Part shown: one piece after another, positions 16,931-25,036 of the stretch
Numbering within the stretch: the first letter of the stretch is position 1
Layout: each line of letters starts with the position of its first letter
Source of the DNA: Bacteroidota bacterium
GTDB lineage: Bacteria; Bacteroidota; Bacteroidia; AKYH767-A; 2013-40CM-41-45
Assembly (NCBI GenBank): GCA_016711505.1
Contig: JADJSV010000003.1
Coordinates: 434,001-498,000, forward strand
DNA: 64,000 nucleotides
Reading direction: 5' to 3'
The notes under the pieces: model-generated
Seen by the model: the letters and a program-made list of their open reading frames with translations, nothing else
Databases searched by the model: none
Told to the model about the DNA's origin: nothing
Made by a program: the position numbers and the translations under genes

Positions 16931-18259
16931 ATGGCATTCATTTCACCACAAAATCTGTTAGATTCATTGGTAAATTCTCCCTTTTTTGAGGATTTGCCCC
17001 GAAATGTCGTTGAAGCTCTCTGTAAGAAGCTGACGATCGTGGAAATGGGTTTGAACTATGAGGTGATCAATAAAGGGGATGAAGGTGATTCTATGTACAT
17101 CATCCTTTCAGGAAAAGTAAAAATTCACGACCAGCATTTAACACTAACCGAACTCTCAGCCGGTGCTGTATTCGGTGAAATGGCATTGATCGATAACAGT
17201 ACACGTTCAATGTCTGTTTCAACACTTACCGAATGTCAGATGGGTGTGTTAAGCAGAGAAGATTTTTATGATGTCATGAAAAATTATCCTGACATCTTCA
17301 AATATCTGATCTCAACATTGAGTAACCGTTTGCGGAATCAAAATGAAGTTTTGCTTAATCAATATCGTAAACGAGAAAATGAATTAACGGAATTAGTCAA
17401 AGCACGCACAGAAGAACTAGAGAAAAGAAACAACGAACTTTCTGATGCACTTGAAGAACTTCGTCATTCACAGGTGATGATCATCCGGCAAGCTAAACTG
17501 GCTTCGCTTGGTGAATTGATCTCAGATATTGCTCATGAAATTCAGAACCCTTTAAATTTCGTTACTAACTTTTCAGAGTTGTCGATGGAACTGATCGATG
17601 AATTAAAACACGATAAAAAGTTTTCATCAGACGATGAAGCACTGAAAGATCTTTCTCAGATCAGTGAAAAGATAAATCACCATGGAAAAAGGGCAGAGGC
17701 TATTCTTAAAAGCATGCTCAAACATCATCGTAATGAACGTCGCCACATGGAGCAAGGTGATGTCAATTCAATTTGCGAAGAAGCCATAAAGGTTGCTGTA
17801 TATTCAATAAAAACCCGGCTTCCGGATTTTAAGTTTGAATTAGAAAAAGACCTTGATAAAAAAATCCCATTGATTGAATTAGTAAAGCACGATATATTCA
17901 GACTGATCGTTAACTTACTGGATAATTCTTTTTATTCAACAAATGAAAAAGCAGTACTTGCTTTGGAGAATAAAGAAAATTATACTGCAAAAGTCAAAAT
18001 TGAATCCCGGTTGATCAATGATAAGGTGAATTTATATGTAACCGATAATGGGCACGGTGTGGATTCAAGTATCAGAGAAAAGATCTTCCAGCCTTTTTAT
18101 ACGACAAAACCTGCAGGCGAAGGAACCGGTCTGGGACTTTCATTAAGTTTTGATATCGTTACCGCACATGGCGGAAAAATTGACTTTGTGTCAACCCCTG
18201 AAAAAACAGTTTTTCATATTGAACTTCCTGCTTCAGTTGTAAAAAGCAAGAAAAAGTAA
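16931..18259 (+). CDS. Cytosolic histidine kinase with N-terminal cyclic-nucleotide-binding domain
   Basis: 442 residues, with no signal peptide or membrane span. A cNMP-binding domain (about residues 15-130; GDSMYIILSGKVKI, GAVFGEMALIDNSTRSMSV) is followed by a coiled coil (about 145-185), a HisKA helix with H202 in SDIAHEIQNPLNF, and a HATPase domain (LLDNSFYSTNEK, DNGHGVDS, TKPAGEGTGLGLSL). Ligand binding is expected to control the kinase, but the nucleotide is unknown. No response regulator is adjacent. Confidence 0.92.
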   Translation: MAFISPQNLLDSLVNSPFFEDLPRNVVEALCKKLTIVEMGLNYEVINKGDEGDSMYIILSGKVKIHDQHLTLTELSAGAVFGEMALIDNSTRSMSVSTLTECQMGVLSREDFYDVMKNYPDIFKYLISTLSNRLRNQNEVLLNQYRKRENELTELVKARTEELEKRNNELSDALEELRHSQVMIIRQAKLASLGELISDIAHEIQNPLNFVTNFSELSMELIDELKHDKKFSSDDEALKDLSQISEKINHHGKRAEAILKSMLKHHRNERRHMEQGDVNSICEEAIKVAVYSIKTRLPDFKFELEKDLDKKIPLIELVKHDIFRLIVNLLDNSFYSTNEKAVLALENKENYTAKVKIESRLINDKVNLYVTDNGHGVDSSIREKIFQPFYTTKPAGEGTGLGLSLSFDIVTAHGGKIDFVSTPEKTVFHIELPASVVKSKKK

Positions 18260-18272
18260 CTGCGCTCTTTTT

Positions 18273-19932
18273 CTAAGCGCCGTATTCCTTAAATATCTTA
18301 TTCAATCTTTTTAACATCAACGCAAGCATCAGTGTTGCAAACATCAATAGCGCAAAATTGACAAGGAAATAATTTGCTTTGTCATCGTATGTGTCCCACA
18401 TCTTTGCCAGGATACCACTGAGTTTGTTTCCTAATGAAGTTGCAAGGCTCCATCCACCCATCATCATTGCTGTAATCCGTGGTGGAGACAATTTGGAAAC
18501 CAGACTGAGACCCATAGGACTCAAAAATAATTCGCCAATTGTAATTATGCCATATGAAGAAATCAGCCACCATGAACTTGATTTGATATCGCCATCTCCA
18601 CACACATAAACAGCAACGACCATTATCAAGGTTGAAAGTCCACTTACAAATAATCCGAGACAAATTTTTCCGGGAGTGGTAGGTTCCTTTCGCCTGCTTC
18701 TTAAAAAACTGAAGAAGGCGATCACTAATGGTGTTAATGCAACTACGAAAAATGGATTTATACTCTGGAAGAGTTCAGTGGAAACTAATTTCTTTTCATC
18801 ACCTTCTTTTAATTGAGATACATCGTCATTTTTAAAATAGGCAGGGTATGCCATTCCACGAATGGGATTACCGGCTTCATCTTTTATTTTTTGAAACTGA
18901 TGATTCAGAATATAAGTACTGTCTTGTTTATATACAACTGTTTCATTCAGTTTTAAAGCAGAAGTGATGGGCTCAATAATCTGTGGAGTTTCGCGATTAG
19001 TGTAGTACTGCGCCCATGTTGTCAATGCTGTTCCATTTTGTTTGAATACAGCCCAGAAAATAACAACTACTGCGAAAATTGAAAGCAGTGCTCCGATCGG
19101 TTTTTTCTCTTTCTCGGATGCGCGGAAATAAAGTGAACCATAGAAAGACACAACAGGAATTGAACCGAGTAAAAATGCATCGGAACTATCGCTTCCGAAA
19201 ATATTGCCCGGTATCAGCCACCCGCCGATCCCAATTATAATTGCCGGAAGCAAAACCTGATACAATACTTTAATTACAGGAGTATCTTCTTTTGAAGCAG
19301 GCTTAATAATATCAACATGTTTGTAATGTTTGTTTCCCATTATGAAAATGGCAACTCCGATAAACATTCCAATTCCGGCAGCAGCAAATGCTTCTGACCA
19401 ACCATAGGTATTTCTTAAAAACGCTGCAAAGAAATTGCAGATAAATGCTCCAACATTGATACCCATATAAAAGATATTGTATCCGCTATCTTTTAATGGT
19501 TTATAAGACCCTTCCGAATATAAACTTCCTAAAATGGTAGTGATATTTGGTTTGAAAAAACCATTTCCAAGAATGATCAACACCATTGCAGTATAAAATG
19601 CGCCCATTCCACTAATTGCTAAGCATAAATACCCCAGCCCCATTAGTGAGCCTCCTAAAATTATAGATCTACGATAGCCAAGTAATCTGTCTGCAAGTAA
19701 ACCTCCGATAAATGGAGTTAAATAATTCCAGCGCAATAAAAGTCCCAAAAATATCAGCAGCCTGTTCTCTGTCAAAATTTAATCCGCCTTTTTCAAAATC
19801 GGTCATGTAAAGAACAAAAATTCCTATCATCAGATAGTAACCAAAACGTTCCCACATTTCTGTCAAAAATAGATAAGGCAATCCCTTAGGATGTTTTCCG
19901 AGTGCGCTCATAAAGTTAGTTTGTGGGGTCAA
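18273..19932 (-). pseudogene. POT-family proton-coupled peptide transporter, broken by a +1 frameshift
   Basis: The N-terminal frame (from 19932, MTPQTNFMSALGKHPKGLPYLFLTEMWERFGYY...) and the remaining 500-residue frame (ending 18273) are two parts of one POT/PTR2 transporter of about 553 residues. The break lies near 19728-19734. Dropping one G there restores ...GTFIAL-x-YLTPFIGGLLADR, the conserved junction. The signature FYMGINVGAF is intact downstream. Only one base is wrong, so this is either a recent inactivation or a sequence error. Confidence 0.85.
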
Positions 19933-19972
19933 ATTAGGATTAATTCATTGTATTCGCAAATAAAAAAACCTA

Positions 19973-20001
19973 TTGCCATTCCATAAAAAAATCTATTTTT
20001 A
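19973..20001 (+). promoter_or_regulatory. Putative promoter of the subtilase gene
   Basis: TTG at 19973-19975, an 18-bp spacer and TATTTTTA at 19994-20001 (seven of eight as in TAnnTTTG), 21 bp before the start codon. The spacer is one base short of the usual 19-21. Confidence 0.4.
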
Positions 20002-20022
20002 CTTCTTATTCTCAAAACCACT

Positions 20023-22275
20023 ATGAAGAAATTACTACTCTTAATCCAGTGTTGCATTATTGTCACAACTGCCTTGTCACAAAATAATTCAGCAAAACTC
20101 TCTCCATTTACCAGAATATTACTGAAGGAGATTGAATCAAATGGTGAAAAGTTTATTCCATCTTCGAAATATGTATATAAAAATATTGGTAACAGAATTT
20201 ATATCAGTGCAATTGTTAAAATTCTCCCGGTATTTGATGAAGCTCAATTTAACAGTTATGAAGTAATTGTGGGAACCAAGGCAGGATTTATCAGAACAGT
20301 TCAGATTCCGTATGAAAAGTTTGTGGCCTTTACAAAATTGTCCGGTGTGAATTATATTCAAATCGACGAACCTGTTTATCCTACACTCGACAATGCAAGA
20401 ATAGATACCCGGGTGGATTCTGTTCATAATGGTTATTCACTACCCATGCGTTACAATGGAGATGGGGTAGTAATGGGTGTTGTAGATGTTGGATTCGATT
20501 TTAAACATCCTGCATTTTTTGATACAACCGGAGTGAATTACAGAATAAAAAAAGTGTGGTTACAAAAAGACAATTCCGGAACCGCTCCTGCCGGATATAC
20601 TTATGGAACAGAAGAAACAGATTCAGTTGCATTGTGGAATATCGGAACGGATGCTATCAACGCAACACATGGAACACATGTTGCAGGAATTTGTGCCGGG
20701 TCAGGTTACCGCAGTCCGATGACTCACCGCAGATTCAGAGGTGTTGGATATAAAACTGATCTTGTAATGGTAGGTATTACTCCAACAAAAGATCAATGGA
20801 TCAATACCGGTGTATCTGATATGATTGATGGGATTCAATATATTTTTGATTATGCAACTTCAGTAAGTAAACCTGCTGTCGTAAATTTAAGCTGGGGTAG
20901 CCCGCTTGGTCCGCATGATGGCACCGGTTTGTTTAGTCAGGCATTGGATAATCTAACCGGCCCCGGAAGAATTTTTGTTTGCTCAGCAGGAAATAATGGC
21001 GAAGATTCAATTCATATTCAGAAACAATTTTCGCCATCAGATACTATTGTGCAAACTTTTCTTTCTATTGCTGATAGCCCGGAAGGACAAAAAACATGGG
21101 TTGACATCTGGGGCGAAGCAGGTAAATCATTTTGCCTGAATATTTCTTTGTTAAATAATTCAATTATTTCTTCGACAGGTATTATTTGCCTTGACGATAG
21201 TGTTCATACTTTACACCTTCTTGATTCCAATAATGATACTTGTTCCGTTACAATAGTTACTGCTGCAAGTGAGTTCAATGGCAAGCCGAGAATCTTCGTT
21301 GACTTCGATAACAGAGCTACAGACTCCATTCTGATCGCAATTACTGCAACTGATGGAAGAGTCAATATGTGGAACAGTTTTGTTTCAAATACTTCCGGAT
21401 ATTATGGAGCATTCAAAGGCTATAATAAGCCAAATGTTGTAAGTGGTGATTTCGAACTCACAGTTTCGGATATCGCAAGCACCATTTCTGCTATAAGTGT
21501 AGGTGCCTATGCTTCAAAGATTCAATGGACCAATATACTTGGAGATCCTTATACTTATGCACCTTATGTTGCTAAAGGAAATCTTGTTCCTTTCTCCAGT
21601 CATGGACCTACATCTGACGGACGGGTTAAACCTGATATTGCCGGTCCGGGTATGACTGTTGGTTCTGCAATCAGTTCTTATGATAGTTCATTTATGACCA
21701 CAGGTAATAGTTATTTGTATGTGATCAATAAATTTCATGATTCTTCAAACAATCATGATTACCCTTACGGAATGTTAAGCGGTACATCGATGTCTTCGCC
21801 GGCAGTTTCGGGAATCACATCACTTCTGTTACAGGTAAAACCTGATTTATCCCCGCAGGAAATTAAAGATATTTATACTTTGACAGCTATCAAAGATAAT
21901 TTCACCGGCATAATTCCTGTGGGCGGGAATAATACATGGGGCAATGGAAAAGTAAATGCAATCGGTTCAGTTTTGCGTGCAGTTCAACTGGTGACGAATG
22001 TAAATACAGTTTCAAATACAGGTATTGCATGCAGTGTATTTCCGAATCCTAATGAAGGTAATTTTTCTGTCGACTATCAGGGTACAGGCGCAGGCATGCT
22101 GAAGTTGGATTGTTTCGATGTGACAGGAAAATTAGTTACGAATACAGAATGGAAAACGAATGATGGCTTTAATACCAATGTATTTAATTGGTCCGATTTA
22201 TCAAATCGGGCTTATTACCTGCATATCTCAGGGAAAGAAGGCCGGGCAGTAATAAAAATGATCATTTCCCGGTGA
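20023..22275 (+). CDS. Secreted S8 (subtilisin-like) serine protease with T9SS sorting domain
   Basis: 750 residues. A signal peptide (MKKLLLLIQCCIIVTTALSQ) and a propeptide-like region of about 120 residues precede the catalytic domain. The triad can be placed at D155 (VVDVGFDFKHP), H216 (THGTHVAG) and S589 (SGTSMSSPAVSG). A long insert between His and Ser is common in Bacteroidota S8 proteases. The C-terminal about 80 residues, starting SVFPNPNEGNFSV and ending in a basic IKMIISR, are a type A T9SS sorting domain, so it should be cell-surface attached or released. Confidence 0.95.
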   Translation: MKKLLLLIQCCIIVTTALSQNNSAKLSPFTRILLKEIESNGEKFIPSSKYVYKNIGNRIYISAIVKILPVFDEAQFNSYEVIVGTKAGFIRTVQIPYEKFVAFTKLSGVNYIQIDEPVYPTLDNARIDTRVDSVHNGYSLPMRYNGDGVVMGVVDVGFDFKHPAFFDTTGVNYRIKKVWLQKDNSGTAPAGYTYGTEETDSVALWNIGTDAINATHGTHVAGICAGSGYRSPMTHRRFRGVGYKTDLVMVGITPTKDQWINTGVSDMIDGIQYIFDYATSVSKPAVVNLSWGSPLGPHDGTGLFSQALDNLTGPGRIFVCSAGNNGEDSIHIQKQFSPSDTIVQTFLSIADSPEGQKTWVDIWGEAGKSFCLNISLLNNSIISSTGIICLDDSVHTLHLLDSNNDTCSVTIVTAASEFNGKPRIFVDFDNRATDSILIAITATDGRVNMWNSFVSNTSGYYGAFKGYNKPNVVSGDFELTVSDIASTISAISVGAYASKIQWTNILGDPYTYAPYVAKGNLVPFSSHGPTSDGRVKPDIAGPGMTVGSAISSYDSSFMTTGNSYLYVINKFHDSSNNHDYPYGMLSGTSMSSPAVSGITSLLLQVKPDLSPQEIKDIYTLTAIKDNFTGIIPVGGNNTWGNGKVNAIGSVLRAVQLVTNVNTVSNTGIACSVFPNPNEGNFSVDYQGTGAGMLKLDCFDVTGKLVTNTEWKTNDGFNTNVFNWSDLSNRAYYLHISGKEGRAVIKMIISR

Positions 22276-22390
22276 CGAATGGAATGATGTAAGAAAATAG
22301 TGAATATTGAGTCATTTTATTTGTCATTGTGATTAGATTGCTAATTACAGGTTTTAACGCACCCTGCAATTCAGAATTTCATATTACACC

Positions 22391-23491
22391 ATGCACAGAT
22401 CTTTAAATGTCACACATTTATTATTGAGCTTTGTTTTCTTTTTATCGATGACAGGACCCGTTACTGCTCAAACAGTCGATACTGAAGCATTCACACCGGC
22501 AATCGATTCACTGAAAGGAAGGCTATTGTTCATGACCGAATGCCATGAAGTCAGAACAAATTATGCAGAACATCAGGCAGTCATATCAAAGATCTCCGCA
22601 AATTTTACGGCCTCTGATACATTGAATGTTTTTCTTGAAGCCCCATTTACTCTTACTTATTTTATTAATCAATATGTTTCCGGAAAAAACAGGATCCTGG
22701 TTGATTCTATTCTCAGAAACGATCCTTATAAAATTGAGTTTTATTTTTCATTGAGAAAGCTGAAGAAAAATATTCGGTTCATTGGAACAGATTTTGAATA
22801 TGATCAGGGAAAACCAGGGGGAAGATTGGAGTCATTTAAATTGTATTTCGATGAATTGAAAAAAGTTCTCGAAGCTGCTAACATTGATCAAAGTGTTATT
22901 AAATCTTTTATCTATGGAATAAAAGTACAAGGATTAGAAGAAGCTGATTTTTACACTTTCAAGAAGTACATTCAAAAGCTAAGTATAAATCAAGCTGACC
23001 CGGTCCTGAAAAGTAAATTGAAAGAAGCGAATTTTGTATTAGCGGCACTTCAGTCGCATGAAAAACCGGATGTCCGTGATAAAGCCTACTTCAGCAGAAT
23101 GCTTGAATTATTGAAGTCTGGAATTTCCGTTTCAGAGAATCATAATTTGATGAGTTTCGGCAGCGCTCATGCTAATCCGTACAATGAAAAATGTTTATAT
23201 TCCAAATTGAATTACGCTGATGATTCTCCTTTTAAAAGTAAGGTTGAAATATTTGCAAATATTTATTTCAATTCACTTTCTTATGGAAGTTACAACGACA
23301 AAAGTATCGTTTTAGAAACAGTAGGATTGTACTATGGATCAAAAGAGGACAAGCAGATCATTGATCTTGTCTTGAAAAGTTACAAACCTGAAATCGATAA
23401 CAGTTTTTCAATTGTGAAAAATGATCTGAAATCAGAATTAAAAGATGTAGACAAGGTTCGGTATTGGGGTATACACTACAAAGTCAAATAA
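22391..23491 (+). CDS. Secreted protein with erythromycin-esterase/ChaN-like fold (tentative)
   Basis: 366 residues with a signal peptide ending in VTAQ. The segments LLFMTECHEVRTNYAEHQAV, NVFLEAPFTLTYF, IRFIGTDFEYDQG and MSFGSAHANPYN are spaced like the His/Glu motifs of the EreA/ChaN/TIKI superfamily, which contains metal- or His-dependent hydrolases. The match is by pattern only; the substrate is unknown, and antibiotic resistance should not be assumed. It is convergent with the pseudouridine synthase at 10 bp. Confidence 0.6.
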   Translation: MHRSLNVTHLLLSFVFFLSMTGPVTAQTVDTEAFTPAIDSLKGRLLFMTECHEVRTNYAEHQAVISKISANFTASDTLNVFLEAPFTLTYFINQYVSGKNRILVDSILRNDPYKIEFYFSLRKLKKNIRFIGTDFEYDQGKPGGRLESFKLYFDELKKVLEAANIDQSVIKSFIYGIKVQGLEEADFYTFKKYIQKLSINQADPVLKSKLKEANFVLAALQSHEKPDVRDKAYFSRMLELLKSGISVSENHNLMSFGSAHANPYNEKCLYSKLNYADDSPFKSKVEIFANIYFNSLSYGSYNDKSIVLETVGLYYGSKEDKQIIDLVLKSYKPEIDNSFSIVKNDLKSELKDVDKVRYWGIHYKVK

Positions 23492-23501
23492 AAATTAATC
23501 T

Positions 23502-24068
23502 CTATAAAAAGCTGTCAACTTCTCTGATTTCTCCGGCTTTTAAATCACCTAACTTATTTTCACCAACTCTTACTCTTACTAATCGTAATGTTGGAAAACC
23601 TGCAGCAGCAGTCATTTTTCTTACCTGTCTGTTTTTACCTTCAGTAAGAATAATCGAAACCCAACTTGTAGGTCCGTGTCTGTCGTCGCGGATTTTTCTT
23701 GTACGTGGCGGAAATCCCGGATCAGTATTCAGTCTAAAAGCTTTACATGGTAGCGTCTGATATTTTACGTCTCTGATTCCAATTTCAACACCTTCGGTTA
23801 ATTTTAAAATTGCTTCATCGGTGATCTGACCATCAACCTGAGCGTAATATTCCTTTTCAACTTTTTTACTGCGGACATTTTCGCTGACTTTACCATCTGT
23901 GGTTAGCAACAACAACCCTTCACTGTCTTCGTCTAATCGCCCAATAGCCATTATCCCCTCCGGAAATTCACCTAGTTGTCCCAGTAACTTTTTTTTCTTG
24001 AGATCGCATGCAAACTGGCTTAAGAAGCCAAATGGTTTGTGAATTAAATAATGCTTGTGATCTGACAT
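23502..24068 (-). CDS. rRNA large-subunit pseudouridine synthase, RluE/RsuA family
   Basis: 188 residues with no S4 domain, which fits the short RluE type. It converts a specific uridine in rRNA to pseudouridine. The catalytic aspartate lies in AIGRLDEDSEGLLLLT, and the C-terminal KNRQVRKMTAAAGFPTLRLVRVRVG motif is diagnostic for the RsuA/RluB/RluE/RluF group. RluE is favoured by length, but the exact site is not provable by eye. Confidence 0.9.
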   Translation of the reverse strand: MSDHKHYLIHKPFGFLSQFACDLKKKKLLGQLGEFPEGIMAIGRLDEDSEGLLLLTTDGKVSENVRSKKVEKEYYAQVDGQITDEAILKLTEGVEIGIRDVKYQTLPCKAFRLNTDPGFPPRTRKIRDDRHGPTSWVSIILTEGKNRQVRKMTAAAGFPTLRLVRVRVGENKLGDLKAGEIREVDSFL

Positions 24069-24120
24069 TTAATCTTACTTACTGAATTGAATTCAAATTT
24101 GTGCGCAAGATACATTTTTT

Positions 24121-24570
24121 TCAACTTCCCGTTTTAACAATATCAAAAGCGTTCCGCAATTCTTCAATTTTAGTTCTGTCGAGTGGCTTGTTGATAAACT
24201 CTCTTACATATGGACTGCTGGCTGCAAGGTTATGATCTTCAGGATTCAGTGAAGTTGAAAGCATAATTATTATGCAATGAGATTTTATATAAGGAGATAA
24301 TGTTTCATATTCTTTTAAGAATCCAAATCCATCAATATCCGGCATTCTGATATCCAGAAATATCAACTCAGGAATCAATTCATCATTTTGGCCAATTGAT
24401 TTTAAATATGCCAATGCTTCATCAGCTGATTCTTTTACAATAACTTCTTCTGCAAATTCATATTTAAGAAGATTTCTTTCTGCAATATACCGATCTACAT
24501 AGGTGTCATCTATTATCATTACTCTTTTATAAAGACATGGCAATTTCAACTTCCCTGCGATCTTTTTCAA
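24121..24570 (-). CDS. Stand-alone receiver-domain protein
   Basis: Single REC domain without output domain. The acidic pocket is MIIDD, the phosphoacceptor is in LIFLDIRMPDIDG (D73 with the long start) and the lysine is in EFINKPLD. The start is unclear: ATG 24519 would cut the first beta strand short, while in-frame TTG codons at 24570, 24549 and 24543 keep KRVMIIDD complete. A 51-codon frame resembling the N-terminus of a sensor kinase overlaps the 5' end, which suggests that the locus was once larger. Confidence 0.85.
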   Translation of the reverse strand: MKKIAGKLKLPCLYKRVMIIDDTYVDRYIAERNLLKYEFAEEVIVKESADEALAYLKSIGQNDELIPELIFLDIRMPDIDGFGFLKEYETLSPYIKSHCIIIMLSTSLNPEDHNLAASSPYVREFINKPLDRTKIEELRNAFDIVKTGS

Positions 24571-24682
24571 GTTGATCGTAGGTTTTGCTGATTGCTTCTA
24601 TAAATGCCTGAAATGACTTTGGGTGTATTACCGGATCCGTATTCAGATAATTAGCTATCTGATGTCCTAAAGTTTTGTTCAC
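24527..24682 (-). pseudogene. 51-codon frame resembling the N-terminus of a hybrid histidine kinase
   Basis: Starts at GTG 24682 and stops at 24527. It reads TLGHQIANYLNTDP, then FQAFIEAISKTYDQL and EKDRREVEIAMSL. The spacing of I..tY.q.e.DR...e.sl resembles the linker that in Bacteroidota sensor kinases normally continues into SS.EL and a PAS/kinase module; here it ends at a stop. It overlaps the receiver gene in another frame. It could be a remnant left by a deletion or a small protein coupled to the receiver. Confidence 0.45.
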
Positions 24683-24975
24683 AGTGTTTTGCTTTGTTTG
24701 ACATTCCTGAATGAATTATTTCAGTGAGTGGATTCACATTCTTTGTTCGATTGTTTTTACTTCCAATCTTTAACATTGTGTGATGTCAAAGCCTCTGTGT
24801 ACAAAAGACAGGGATCTTTATTTAGTAGGTGCTAATTTTGATGATAATTTTGAAAATTATTATTTCAAAGTTGTATACAGCAAGAGTAGACTATTGTTGC
24901 TTGCACAAATTTTAGATTGTGTGAAAATATTACACATTTGTTGTTTACTGATATAAATCATAATAGGAATTGCAT

Positions 24976-25015
24976 TCAAAAAAGAAATGCCTGCAGATTA
25001 TACAGGCATTTCTTT
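24976..25015 (-). terminator. Rho-independent terminator of the DUF4397 gene
   Basis: A perfect 13-bp stem AAAGAAATGCCTG / CAGGCATTTCTTT with a 9-base loop is followed on the minus strand by a T run, 22 bp after the stop codon of the gene at 25037-27412. The rest of 24683-24975 shows no convincing gene. Confidence 0.85.
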
Positions 25016-25036
25016 CAAAAGATGATTGTGAAATTC

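Noticed and set aside
23464..23760. 98-codon plus-strand frame
   Set aside because: Antisense to the 3' half of the pseudouridine synthase, whose motifs are unambiguous.
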